The notes beneath the pieces are model-generated. The model was not told the DNA's origin, searched no databases, and was given only the letters and a program-made list of their open reading frames with translations. From Aquificaceae bacterium (GTDB lineage: Bacteria > Aquificota > Aquificia > Aquificales > Aquificaceae), in NCBI GenBank assembly GCA_025057245.1, contig JANWYC010000010.1:1-13787 (forward strand): 13,787 bases of DNA. Reading direction: 5' to 3'. Position 1 is the first letter of the stretch. Every line of letters starts with the position of its first letter. Below, piece by piece: positions 1-7,454 of this stretch. Position numbers and translations under genes: made by a program.

Positions 1-686
1 GAGACATCCTTCTCAAAGGCAAGTATGTTAGCCTTTATTACATCCTCCACGTAAACAAAGTCCCTTTTCTGTTCTCCCCACTTAAAAAGCCTTGGTTTCC
101 CCGTCTCTTTCATCTGTCTGTAAAGCTGGTATATCATGCTGGCGGTTTTGCCTTTGTATTTTTCACCGGGTCCGTAGACATTAAAATACCTGAGACCTAC
201 CACCTTTAGCTCGGGGTGTTCTTCTATAAAGTTCATGGCTATTCTATCCATAACCAATTTGGAAAAGCCGTAAATGTTTTCTGGCACAAGACCTTCTTCT
301 TCTCTCATGGGTGCAGGGCTGTTGCCGTAAACACCTGCGGAGGATGCGTATATTAGCTTAGCACCCCAGAAGAGGCACGCATCCAACACGTATCTCAAGC
401 TATCCGCGTTTACCTTCATCATCCTTCCTTGGTCCTGCACCGTGGTATCAGTTATAGCACCTTGATGAAAGACCGCATCAAAGTGAAAATTCCTTTTAAG
501 CCACTCCCACAGACTAACGTCAGAGATGTCTCCCGTTATAACTTCACATCTTGAACCTATTAGGTTTTTAAAGTGTCCTGAGGAAAAGTCATCCAACGCG
601 TAGACTTGACAAGAATAGTGTCTCTCCAGCGCTTTAACTAAGTTTGAGCCGATAAAACCCGCACCTCCAGTGACGAGAAACTTCAT
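1..686 (-). CDS. hldD: ADP-L-glycero-D-manno-heptose 6-epimerase (partial, 3' end beyond left edge)
   Basis: Short-chain dehydrogenase/epimerase that converts ADP-D-glycero-heptose to ADP-L-glycero-heptose for the lipopolysaccharide inner core, in the cytoplasm with bound NADP. 228 codons are visible of a family length near 310-330. The Rossmann motif TGGAGFIG starts at residue 6, SSAGVYG supplies the catalytic Ser region, and Y139-x3-K143 (YGFSK) is the catalytic pair. The block RYFNVYGPGEKYKGKTAS followed by KRDFVYVEDV matches HldD better than UDP-galactose 4-epimerases. The ATG shares an ATGA overlap with the yidC stop, so it is the last visible gene of the atpB-atpE-rpmH-yidD-yidC run and probably translationally coupled. 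A different NDP-sugar epimerase of the extended SDR class is the main alternative. Confidence 0.85.
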   Translation of the reverse strand, partial: MKFLVTGGAGFIGSNLVKALERHYSCQVYALDDFSSGHFKNLIGSRCEVITGDISDVSLWEWLKRNFHFDAVFHQGAITDTTVQDQGRMMKVNADSLRYVLDACLFWGAKLIYASSAGVYGNSPAPMREEEGLVPENIYGFSKLVMDRIAMNFIEEHPELKVVGLRYFNVYGPGEKYKGKTASMIYQLYRQMKETGKPRLFKWGEQKRDFVYVEDVIKANILAFEKDV

Positions 687-2176
687 TTTTTCCTCCTCTT
701 TGCCTGAGACGGTTTAGGCTTGTAAGTAAGCTTTTTTATAACATAGGTTTGTCCGAGGTTAAACACGTTGTTAAGAGTCCAGTAGAGAACAAGCCCGGCG
801 GGAAAGCTGGCAAAGAGGAAGGTAAAGACCACAGAGGTTATTATCATGATGTAGTTTTGAGACTTTTCAGGGCTTGGGCTAATAAACTGCTGTGCTACCA
901 TGGTAACGCCCATAAACACAGGTAGAACGTAGTAGGGGTCTTTCTCCGCTAAGCTCTGAACCCACAGGAACTTTGCCAGTTGGAGGTCTGCGGTTATGGT
1001 AAGCACCTTGTATAGAGCAAAGAAGATGGGTATTTGAAGAAGCAAAGGCAAGCAACCAGACATGGGGTTGAAACCCACTTCCTGATAGAGTTTCATCATC
1101 TCTTCCTGAAACTTTGCCGAGTCGTTCTTATACTTTTCTTTAAGCTCTTGCATTTTAGGCGCCACTTCAGCCATCTTGCTCATGGCAACGGTGCTTTTGT
1201 AGGTAAGAGGGAACATGAGAAGTCTTACGATAAAAGTAAGGGCAAGAATGGAAAAAACCCAGGAGTTGAGATGTTGGTATATCCAATACATAAACACAAA
1301 CAGAGGCTTGACTATAAGCCTTAGGCTTCCAAAGTCTATGGTATCCGAAAGACCTATATTCTTTAGTCGAGCGTATTCCTTAGCGCCAGCGTAGAAAACC
1401 AACTCACCCGCAGGTTTTACAAGAGTTAGGGTATGCGCACCCTCAACTTTGTGTATTACCACTGCAGACATCTTTCCAGAGAAGCCTTTAAAGTAATACC
1501 TACTCTCTTCGCCCGCAAAACTCATGTCTCCCGTTATTAACTCCTTACCCTGTATCTTGTCAGTTTCTATCCTCTGAAGACTGTCCCCTATTTTTACAAT
1601 AGGACCCGCATGGGTGTAAAACTCATCCTCCTTTACCTTAGCACCAGAGAAGACAAAAACTGGTGGTAGTCCTCTACTTTCCAATCTAAAGCTAAAGTGG
1701 TCTCCTTTGTATTCTATGTTCTTTACAAGCTCATATCCTTCACCCGTTAGTTTTGCTACGATTTTATTACCCTTTGCCTCTATCTGGTAGTGTGAAAAGT
1801 TCAAAAGCTGGTCTTTATCTGGGTCACCCGTGAAAACTTCAAGAGGGTATATACCCAGCCTTTTTTCCAAATCCGTTATAAGTTCCCTTCCGTATTTTTT
1901 GTCCACCAAGCTAACTACCCTTGCGCCCTCCTCTGAAAGAACCAGTGTAAACGTGTCAAAGTTAAAGGTTTTTAAGTTCTGTGGTTTTTTGCTTTCTCTG
2001 GTTGTTCCGAGAAGAAGGGAAGGTATGTTCTGGTGCTTTTCTTCTATCTTTTGCTGAGGCGTTGGCTGTGTAGCAGGTGGGAAAAGTATAAGGTAAGCCT
2101 GATAACCAAAGAGAAAAATAGCGGTCACTAAAAATAGGATAAGAAGACCTCTTATGTCTAAATCTTTCCTTTCCAT
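683..2176 (-). CDS. yidC: Membrane protein insertase YidC (Oxa1 family)
   Basis: Inserts and folds inner-membrane proteins, alone or with SecYEG; F0 subunit c is a classic substrate. At 497 aa it has the Gram-negative architecture. An N-terminal membrane anchor at about residues 8-32 is followed by a large periplasmic domain (about 35-290). The conserved Oxa1 core has about five membrane segments and begins near residue 290. The core Arg is R318 (IVRLLMFPLTYKS), followed by the amphipathic cytoplasmic loop and the NPMSGCLPLLLQIPIFFALY signature. The C-terminal tail is very basic (KRRKK), as expected for ribosome contact. I chose the ATG at 2176 because it overlaps the yidD stop as TGATG and precedes MERKDLD; a longer reading from 2215 would only add residues antisense to nothing and parallel to yidD. 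The stop overlaps hldD as ATGA. Confidence 0.97.
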   Translation of the reverse strand: MERKDLDIRGLLILFLVTAIFLFGYQAYLILFPPATQPTPQQKIEEKHQNIPSLLLGTTRESKKPQNLKTFNFDTFTLVLSEEGARVVSLVDKKYGRELITDLEKRLGIYPLEVFTGDPDKDQLLNFSHYQIEAKGNKIVAKLTGEGYELVKNIEYKGDHFSFRLESRGLPPVFVFSGAKVKEDEFYTHAGPIVKIGDSLQRIETDKIQGKELITGDMSFAGEESRYYFKGFSGKMSAVVIHKVEGAHTLTLVKPAGELVFYAGAKEYARLKNIGLSDTIDFGSLRLIVKPLFVFMYWIYQHLNSWVFSILALTFIVRLLMFPLTYKSTVAMSKMAEVAPKMQELKEKYKNDSAKFQEEMMKLYQEVGFNPMSGCLPLLLQIPIFFALYKVLTITADLQLAKFLWVQSLAEKDPYYVLPVFMGVTMVAQQFISPSPEKSQNYIMIITSVVFTFLFASFPAGLVLYWTLNNVFNLGQTYVIKKLTYKPKPSQAKRRKK

Positions 2177-2382
2177 CAGGGATAGTCTACACCCCCTCTG
2201 GAGAGGGGATTGCAACGGAGGATTCGCCAGAAGGTTTTAAACATACCCTTTAGCACTCCGTGTTTTTCCACAGCCATTATGGCATAGCTTGAGCAGGAAG
2301 GATAATACCTACAGGAAGGCGGATATATGGGCGATATAAAGCTCCGCCAAAACTTTAAAAAGGCTATAACCAAACCCCTCAA
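2176..2382 (-). CDS. yidD: Membrane protein insertion efficiency factor YidD
   Basis: Small amphipathic protein (68 aa) that sits at the inner membrane and assists YidC-dependent insertion. The family pattern is clear: [20 protein letters not shown] (residues 16-35) with the conserved cysteines, the EKHGVLKG stretch, then [16 protein letters not shown], which is the usual C-terminal CNP...GG.D.P ending. The start is TTG, because no upstream in-frame ATG gives the conserved N-terminus. This TTG overlaps the TGA of rpmH as TTGA, so translation is probably by re-initiation. In most bacteria rnpA lies between rpmH and yidD; here nothing does. yidC follows with a one-base overlap. Confidence 0.92.
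   Translation of the reverse strand: MRGLVIAFLKFWRSFISPIYPPSCRYYPSCSSYAIMAVEKHGVLKGMFKTFWRILRCNPLSRGGVDYP
2193..2208 (-). other. Perfect hairpin inside the 3' end of yidD, just before the yidC start
   Basis: The palindrome CCCCTCTGGAGAGGGG forms a 7-bp GC-rich stem with a 2-nt loop (or 6 bp with a tetraloop). It lies in the last yidD codons and ends 16 nt before the yidC ATG. There is no U-tract, so it is not an intrinsic terminator. It could tune coupling between yidD and yidC, or be an accident of the conserved NPLSRGG coding sequence. Confidence 0.5.
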
Positions 2383-2522
2383 GGTGCTAACCTTTTCCTT
2401 CCTTTCTGCCTTCTCCTCTTTATTATAGCCCTTCCACTCTTCGTAGACATCCTTGCCAGAAAACCACTCTTACGCTTCCGCTTGAGATTAGAAGTTCGCG
2501 TTACGTTTCTTTGCGTTGCCAT
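2379..2522 (-). CDS. rpmH: 50S ribosomal protein L34
   Basis: Small, extremely basic protein of the large ribosomal subunit, bound to 23S rRNA. The reading frame gives 47 aa: an N-terminal extension [10 protein letters not shown], then [18 protein letters not shown] and a run ending in KGRKRLAP. This matches the L34 signature NLKRKR..GF.ARM.TK.GR...RRR.KGRKRL. The ATG has a strong Shine-Dalgarno (GGAGGAGGAG) 1-2 nt shorter in spacing than usual. It lies 31 nt after atpE with no visible terminator, so it is probably cotranscribed with the F0 genes. The stop overlaps the yidD TTG start. The N-terminus is a few residues longer than the common MKRTYQPS form. Confidence 0.95.
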   Translation of the reverse strand: MATQRNVTRTSNLKRKRKSGFLARMSTKSGRAIIKRRRQKGRKRLAP

Positions 2523-2533
2523 GCTCCTCCTCC
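2523..2533 (-). promoter_or_regulatory. Shine-Dalgarno site of rpmH
   Basis: The minus strand reads GGAGGAGGAGC immediately before the rpmH ATG. This unusually long purine run supports the start codon at 2522 and shows that this internal operon gene is translated independently. Confidence 0.75.
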
Positions 2534-2553
2534 GTCAAAAAAGATTAAGCCCT

Positions 2554-2859
<306 letters not shown>

Positions 2860-2860
2860 T

Positions 2861-2870
2861 CAACCTCCTT
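2861..2870 (-). promoter_or_regulatory. Shine-Dalgarno site of atpE
   Basis: AAGGAGGTTG lies 4-5 nt before the atpE ATG, close to a perfect anti-16S match. It is consistent with the need to make many copies of subunit c per ATP synthase, and it fixes the start at 2856. Confidence 0.8.
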
Positions 2871-2880
2871 TAGTTTATTT

Positions 2881-3540
2881 TCAGTGTTCCTCATGAGATA
2901 CCGCACCCGCAAGGTAAACCACGGAAAGTATCATGAATATGTATGACTGTATAAACACCGCTAAAAACTTTATGGCTATTATAAACAGCAAGAACACTGG
3001 AGACACCACCATGCTAACAGGGTTCTGAACCACAAGACTTACCAGCACTACAAGAAGGAGAGCTCCGCCTTTCATGTTAGCAAAAAGCCTTAGCGTCAAG
3101 GTTATGGGTCTGGCAAGGTGGGATATAACCTCTATGAGGAAAAACACTGGCGCAACGTAAGGATTAGGTCCCATAAAGTGCTTTAGGTATCCAACGCCGT
3201 GAAGCCTAAAGCCTTCTATGTTGTAGAGGAGAAAAACTATCAGGGCTATGGCTAAGTTGGTGTTCACGTTTGCAGTGGGTGCATCCAAACCAGGAACCAT
3301 ACCCAGCAGGTTGGAGAAGAAGACAAAAAGTCCTATGCTTGCTATAAGGGGAACGTATCTTAAACCCTCCTGTCCCATGTTTTCGAGCACCATGTTTCTC
3401 ACAAAACGCACGTAGCCTTCCCAGAAAGCCTGAAACTTAGTGGGTTTTATGCTGGGCTTCCCTGCCATCACAATGGCACCCAGAGGTAAAGCCATAGCAA
3501 CCATACCGAGAACCACGTGACTTAAGTTTGTTTCTTGCAT
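2881..3540 (-). CDS. atpB: F1F0 ATP synthase subunit a
   Basis: Stator subunit of F0 in the inner membrane that forms the two half-channels next to the c-ring. At 219 aa it has the conserved core. E137 lies in FFLIEVISHLARP, and the essential arginine R151 lies in LTLRLFANMKGG (equivalent to E. coli Arg210). Q198 lies in the last helix (FIQSYIFMILSVVYLAGAV). Several hydrophobic segments are evident (about 9-26, 62-83, 95-108, 128-145, 157-180, 183-213). It heads the minus-strand run atpB-atpE; no other ATP synthase genes are in the window, so the F1 genes must be elsewhere. The start at 3540 has no Shine-Dalgarno, but TATAAT lies 9 nt upstream, suggesting a leaderless mRNA. Confidence 0.97.
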   Translation of the reverse strand: MQETNLSHVVLGMVAMALPLGAIVMAGKPSIKPTKFQAFWEGYVRFVRNMVLENMGQEGLRYVPLIASIGLFVFFSNLLGMVPGLDAPTANVNTNLAIALIVFLLYNIEGFRLHGVGYLKHFMGPNPYVAPVFFLIEVISHLARPITLTLRLFANMKGGALLLVVLVSLVVQNPVSMVVSPVFLLFIIAIKFLAVFIQSYIFMILSVVYLAGAVSHEEH

Positions 3541-3549
3541 GATAGAGAC

Positions 3550-3555
3550 ATTATA
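3550..3555 (-). promoter_or_regulatory. -10 box of the atpB operon (probably leaderless transcript)
   Basis: A perfect TATAAT on the minus strand ends 9 nt before the atpB ATG, with no Shine-Dalgarno between. That spacing would put transcription start at or very near the A of ATG. I see no good -35 hexamer. It lies in the 32-bp divergent gap shared with the P-type ATPase gene. Confidence 0.6.
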
Positions 3556-3558
3556 CCA

Positions 3559-3564
3559 TAAAAT
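3559..3564 (+). promoter_or_regulatory. -10 box of the P-type ATPase gene (probably leaderless transcript)
   Basis: TAAAAT lies 8 nt before the ATG at 3573, with TTGCAT 18 bp further upstream (3535-3540, overlapping the atpB start codon) as a possible -35. There is no Shine-Dalgarno. The two divergent -10 boxes are only 3 bp apart, so polymerase should occupy one promoter at a time. Confidence 0.4.
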
Positions 3565-3572
3565 CTGTAAAC

Positions 3573-6122
3573 ATGCACCATAGAAATGTAGAGGAGTGTC
3601 TAAGAGAGCTAAAAACGAGCTTAAGCGGGCTCAGGGAGGAAGAGGTAAGAAAGAGGCTTTCCATTTACGGACCAAACCTTCTTAAAGAAGAAAAAGAAAG
3701 CAGGTTCAGAATACTTTTCAGACAGTTTACCAGCCCCTTCGTGATTATACTTATGATTGCGGGTATCTTCTCCTTGTTTTTAAGCAACGTTCGGGATGCG
3801 ATGGTAGTCTACGGCATACTTATAGTAAACGGGCTCTTAGGCTTCTACCAAGAGCTTAAGGCTATAGCCTCCATAGAAGCTCTCAAGTCTATGACCGCAC
3901 TAAAAGTAAAGGTAATAAGGGAAGAGAAGGAAAGGGAGGTTCCAAGCGACCAGTTGGTGCCTGGAGATGTGGTGCTTTTGACGGAGGGAGACATAGTGCC
4001 TGCGGACATGAGACTTATAGAGAGCGTGGGACTTTTGGTGGATGAAGCCATGCTAACTGGTGAGTCTATACCCGTGGATAAGAACGCAGAGCTTATCCTT
4101 GAAGAGAATACGCCTTTGCACGACAGGTTAAACTGTCTCTACAAGGGAACTGTAGTAGTAAGGGGTAGGGCTTTAGGCGTGGTCTTTGCAACGGGTAAGA
4201 ACACAGAACTGGGAGCAATAGCCCACAGGGTTCAATCCAGCACACCAGAAAGCCCTTTCACCAAAGCTCTGGAGGGTTTTGGTAGGATATGGATACTTAT
4301 CCTTCTCGTATTTTTGTCCCTTCTTAGCCTGATAGGCATACTACAGGGAAGGGACACAAAAACCATCATCTTCTTTGCGGTCGCCCAGCTGGTGTCTGCG
4401 GTGCCTGAAGGATTACCCATAGTAATTACCATAGCTTTGGTAGTAGGTGCGGTAAGACTGTCAAGGGAGAAGGTTTTGGTTAAATACCTGCCTGCGGTAG
4501 AAACCTTAGGAAGTGCTACCTACATATGTTCAGACAAAACCGGCACCATAACCCATGGAAAGCTTGAGGTGCATAGCTACCATGCTTACGACAAGATGAG
4601 GCTGTTCTTAGCCTCCGCCCTTTGCAACGATGCGGACCGTGGCAAGGGTGACCCCTTAGAAAAGTCTCTTCTCGATTGGTTGGAAAAGGAAAGGATAAAC
4701 TGGGAGGTTTTACGCAAGGCATATGAGCGTATTTGGGAGCATCCCTTCGATACCAATAGAAGGCTAATGGCTGTGATAGTTTCCAACGGTTCTGACAGCT
4801 TGGAGTTTTATGTAAAGGGTGCTATGGAAAGTTTGGCAAAGATGTGTCAGAAGGAATGTCCGGCGGAGGTCTGGCAGGCTCACAACAGAATGGCTGAGGA
4901 AGGTTTGAGAGTTCTTGCTTTTGGTTACGCATCCCTCAAGGAAGTTCCCAAAGAAATAGACAGCGTAAAGATTGAAATAGTGGGTCTTGTGGGCTTCCTT
5001 GACCCTCCCAAAGAGGATGTGAGAGAGGCGGTTCTCTCCGCAAGGTCTGCGGGCATAAGGGTAATTATGATAACTGGGGATAATCTTCTGACCGCAAGAG
5101 CCATATCAAAAATGGTTGGCATCTATCAGGAAGGAGATTTGGTTCTTGAAGGCAAGGAACTTCAGAAATACAACGACGAAGAGCTCTACAACCTTCTCAA
5201 GAGGGTTGCGGTGGTTGCGAGGGCAACGCCCGAGGACAAGTATAGGATAGTAAAGGTTTTGCAATCAAAGGGTGAAATCGTGGCCGTGACGGGTGACGGT
5301 GCTAACGATGCACCAGCCTTGAGAGCTGCAGACTTAGGCATAGCTATGGGGTCGGGTTCTCAGGCTGCCAGAGATGCGAGTAAGATGGTAATCTTGGACA
5401 ACAACCTGTCGGTTATCGTTAATGCTATAAGAAGAGGAAGACTTACCGCAAAAAACGTGGCAAAGGTTATAAGGTATTTGCTCTCCGCCAACTCCTTTCA
5501 AATACTTTACAACTCTCTTGCCATATTAACTGGTCTGCCTTTACCCCTGTATCCTACGCAAATACTCTGGATAAACTTGGTAACCGACGGTGTTCAAGAC
5601 AAAGCCTATCCCTTTACAAAATACGAAGGAAACCCGATGAACGAGAAACCTAAAAAACCAGAAAAGGTTTTCATGGGCAAAACTCAGTTCTTGTCTGTGG
5701 TATACAATGGTCTTCTCATGGCTCTGATGCACTACTTGCTATTCCTGTATGTTCTCAAGATTTACCCTTACCAAACCGCGCTAACCATAAGTTTTGCCTC
5801 CGCAGTAGTCAGTCAATGGGCTATAGGCGCGCAGGAAATAGGAGAAAAACCCTTCTTCAAAAATCCCATAGAATACATAAAGCTAAATCCATACGTTTAC
5901 TTGGGGATATTAATAGGAGCGGTTTTGCAGTTTCTTGCGGTAACGCTTATGGCAGACTACTTCCATGCGGTAAGACTATCCCTTGAACACCTACCTTACA
6001 TTTTCTTGCTTCCCTTACTTACCTTTGTAGGTGTGGAACTAAGAAAGTGGCTGTACTTTTACTTCTCAAGAACTTCTAAAAGTTCATCCACGTTAAGCCT
6101 GAGCAGACCTTCCACTCCGTAA
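3573..6122 (+). CDS. P-type cation-transporting ATPase, Ca2+-pump (P2) class
   Basis: Pumps a cation, most likely Ca2+ or Mn2+, out of the cytoplasm at the expense of ATP. The 849-aa protein has the complete set of family motifs: an N-terminal cation-ATPase domain (1-70), TGES at 162-165, P278-EGLP in M4, the phosphorylation site D321 in SDKTGT, the ITGDN block near 505-509, and TGDGANDAP with D575 and D579. Ten membrane segments are plausible. Ion-site residues N640 (M5) and N668, T671, D672 (M6, NLVTDG) are present, but the M5 glutamate of SERCA site I is Gln643, suggesting a single-site, PMR1-like pump. The start is ATG in a short divergent promoter region. The last 64 bp overlap the arsA-like gene antisense, which gives the protein an odd Ser/Thr-rich tail. 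Confidence 0.95.
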   Translation: MHHRNVEECLRELKTSLSGLREEEVRKRLSIYGPNLLKEEKESRFRILFRQFTSPFVIILMIAGIFSLFLSNVRDAMVVYGILIVNGLLGFYQELKAIASIEALKSMTALKVKVIREEKEREVPSDQLVPGDVVLLTEGDIVPADMRLIESVGLLVDEAMLTGESIPVDKNAELILEENTPLHDRLNCLYKGTVVVRGRALGVVFATGKNTELGAIAHRVQSSTPESPFTKALEGFGRIWILILLVFLSLLSLIGILQGRDTKTIIFFAVAQLVSAVPEGLPIVITIALVVGAVRLSREKVLVKYLPAVETLGSATYICSDKTGTITHGKLEVHSYHAYDKMRLFLASALCNDADRGKGDPLEKSLLDWLEKERINWEVLRKAYERIWEHPFDTNRRLMAVIVSNGSDSLEFYVKGAMESLAKMCQKECPAEVWQAHNRMAEEGLRVLAFGYASLKEVPKEIDSVKIEIVGLVGFLDPPKEDVREAVLSARSAGIRVIMITGDNLLTARAISKMVGIYQEGDLVLEGKELQKYNDEELYNLLKRVAVVARATPEDKYRIVKVLQSKGEIVAVTGDGANDAPALRAADLGIAMGSGSQAARDASKMVILDNNLSVIVNAIRRGRLTAKNVAKVIRYLLSANSFQILYNSLAILTGLPLPLYPTQILWINLVTDGVQDKAYPFTKYEGNPMNEKPKKPEKVFMGKTQFLSVVYNGLLMALMHYLLFLYVLKIYPYQTALTISFASAVVSQWAIGAQEIGEKPFFKNPIEYIKLNPYVYLGILIGAVLQFLAVTLMADYFHAVRLSLEHLPYIFLLPLLTFVGVELRKWLYFYFSRTSKSSSTLSLSRPSTP

Positions 6123-6865
6123 GGGTTTTCACACAGAGGAACTTTTACGCCTTTCCAATCCATCTTAGTCCAAAGGTTTAGAACTGTGTAAACCCTTAAG
6201 TCTTTTAGGCTTTCCTTTATAGTCTCCGCTTCCTGAAGTGATAACTTCTCTTCGTTGGCTACCGCAAAAATAACAGCCTTTTCTTTCAAAAGCCTTAGGA
6301 GGAGCTTTACTTTCTCCTTCCTACTCTCTATCAAACTTAACAGTCTATCATCCCTACCCATGAACCTCTCCAATCTCTCCCTCTCTTTAGCGAACCTATG
6401 GAGGAACTCAAACCAGCCCTTTACCATGTGTGCGGTGTTGAAAAGTCTTAACATTTGACCAGTGGGTGCAGAATCTACAACTACGTAAGAATACCTTCCA
6501 CACAGGTCCACAAGTTTGTCTAATATAGCGGTCTCCAGAGCGGTCGGCGAGAGCTTTAGATATTTTACATATTCCCTTATGCCAGCCTTTGCGGAGGGTA
6601 GTAGCTCTTCAATGGAACTGAGAACATTCCCTGCGTATTCTTCTACCAGCTTCTCCGCTTGGAGTTCCAACGCAAACAAGCCCTTTTTTATCTCCCTGCC
6701 CTTCTCTCCTATTTCAACACCCATTATGCCTGAGAGAGAATGAGCAGGGTCCACTGAAAGGAGAAGGGTTTTTCCTCTTTCAGAAAGCCTTAGAGCTACT
6801 GCGCAAGAAAGCGTGCTTTTGCCCACACCGCCCTTACCGCCAAAGAATAGGAGCTTTAACAACAT
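6059..6865 (-). CDS. ArsA/Get3-family ATPase
   Basis: Cytoplasmic deviant-Walker P-loop ATPase of the anion-pump/tail-anchored-protein targeting family, expected to dimerise. Visible motifs are the deviant Walker A GGKGGVGKS (9-17, signature Lys11), switch I DPAHS (39-43), switch II DSAPTGQ (131-137) and a late PLCENPYGVEG segment like the Get3 A-loop region. The usual His of DTAPTGH is Gln137. No CxxC zinc motif and no arsenite-site cysteine pair are present, so neither eukaryotic-type Get3 nor true arsenite ATPase function is assured. At 268 aa it is a short single-domain form. The start overlaps the upstream CC-tail gene by 10 bp, and that pairing suggests a shared role. The 3' end overlaps the P-type ATPase gene antisense. 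Confidence 0.9.
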   Translation of the reverse strand: MLLKLLFFGGKGGVGKSTLSCAVALRLSERGKTLLLSVDPAHSLSGIMGVEIGEKGREIKKGLFALELQAEKLVEEYAGNVLSSIEELLPSAKAGIREYVKYLKLSPTALETAILDKLVDLCGRYSYVVVDSAPTGQMLRLFNTAHMVKGWFEFLHRFAKERERLERFMGRDDRLLSLIESRKEKVKLLLRLLKEKAVIFAVANEEKLSLQEAETIKESLKDLRVYTVLNLWTKMDWKGVKVPLCENPYGVEGLLRLNVDELLEVLEK

Positions 6866-7092
6866 GGAAGGAAGTTAAGCCCAGACCTTTCCATGTTTAG
6901 ACTCCTATGCCATGCGTGAAACTCCTTAAGCATGTAAGGGTAGAGGTCAAAGCTGTATACTCCCAAAGGATTGTCAAGACCAAAGTAGTCAAGAAAAAGA
7001 GAGAGTAAAAGTATATCTCTTACGTAAGACTGGGAGAGCTCTACGGGTTTTTTAAAGTGAAGCTCAAGGAAGCCCTTAAAAATATCTTTCAT
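6856..7092 (-). CDS. Small CC-terminal protein linked to ArsA-type ATPase (resembles 'cory-CC-star')
   Basis: A 78-aa protein of unknown function. It is mostly helical and hydrophobic in the middle (DILLLSLFLDYFGLDNP, about 26-42), followed by YPYMLKEFHAWHRSLNMERS and a terminus ending exactly in Pro-Cys-Cys-stop. From memory this matches the small family that databases label cory-CC-star (conserved LP.....FH.WHR..GMERSPL and CC at the very end), whose members often neighbour ArsA-like ATPases; I cannot verify the name here. I chose the ATG at 7092 because it overlaps the cytochrome stop as ATGA; an ATG at 7110 would add six residues. The gene overlaps arsA by 10 bp. The terminal Cys pair could bind a metal or accept an oxidative modification. 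Confidence 0.75.
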   Translation of the reverse strand: MKDIFKGFLELHFKKPVELSQSYVRDILLLSLFLDYFGLDNPLGVYSFDLYPYMLKEFHAWHRSLNMERSGLNFLPCC

Positions 7093-7454
7093 TTCATGCT
7101 CAGTATCCACTTAGCCAATTCTTTCGCCTCTTGCTCTGTAAGGTTCTGAGGTGGCATAGGCACGTTACCCCAAGCACCTACTCCGCCCTTTATTATCTCC
7201 TCCGCAAGATGTTCCACCGCGTCTTGCTCTTTTGCGTATTTCTTAGCCACTTCCTTGAAAGCTGGACCTACCCTTCTGTTTTCCACATCGTGGCAAGAAA
7301 AACAGCCTTTCTGTTGAGCAAAAGCTTTCACATCCTTTACTTGTGCGGTCTGCGGAGTAGCCTGAAACCGTCCAGACTGCTCCGCTGGCTTTTGCTGACA
7401 AGAGTAGAGCAGGAAAAGTCCAGAGAGCGTGAACAAAAGCAGGTATTTCACCAT
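7089..7454 (-). CDS. Class I cytochrome c (c-552-like), predicted lipoprotein
   Basis: Periplasmic electron carrier anchored to the membrane. The 121-aa precursor has a short signal (MVKYLLLF, hydrophobic to 17) and a lipobox LLYSC with lipidation Cys19. A flexible Gln/Pro/Ala linker follows, then one haem domain: C51-FS-C54-H55 as the haem site and M100 (VPMPPQN) as the distal ligand. The domain ends TEQEAKELAKWILSMK. The core closely resembles soluble cytochrome c-552 of Hydrogenobacter, but here with a membrane tether. I chose the ATG at 7454 because AAGGAGGT lies just upstream; a start six codons earlier has no such site. It is the first gene of the operon with the CC-tail and ArsA-like genes, coupled by ATGA. 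Confidence 0.93.
   Translation of the reverse strand: MVKYLLLFTLSGLFLLYSCQQKPAEQSGRFQATPQTAQVKDVKAFAQQKGCFSCHDVENRRVGPAFKEVAKKYAKEQDAVEHLAEEIIKGGVGAWGNVPMPPQNLTEQEAKELAKWILSMK

Noticed and set aside
2177..2215. Longer yidC start at 2215 adding 13 residues
   Set aside because: The added residues only reread the yidD end in another frame; the ATG at 2176 has the TGATG junction and the family-typical short N-terminus.
4516..4786. Antisense open frames within the P-type ATPase and other long genes
   Set aside because: They are frame shadows of well-conserved coding regions, with no start signals and no recognisable protein character.
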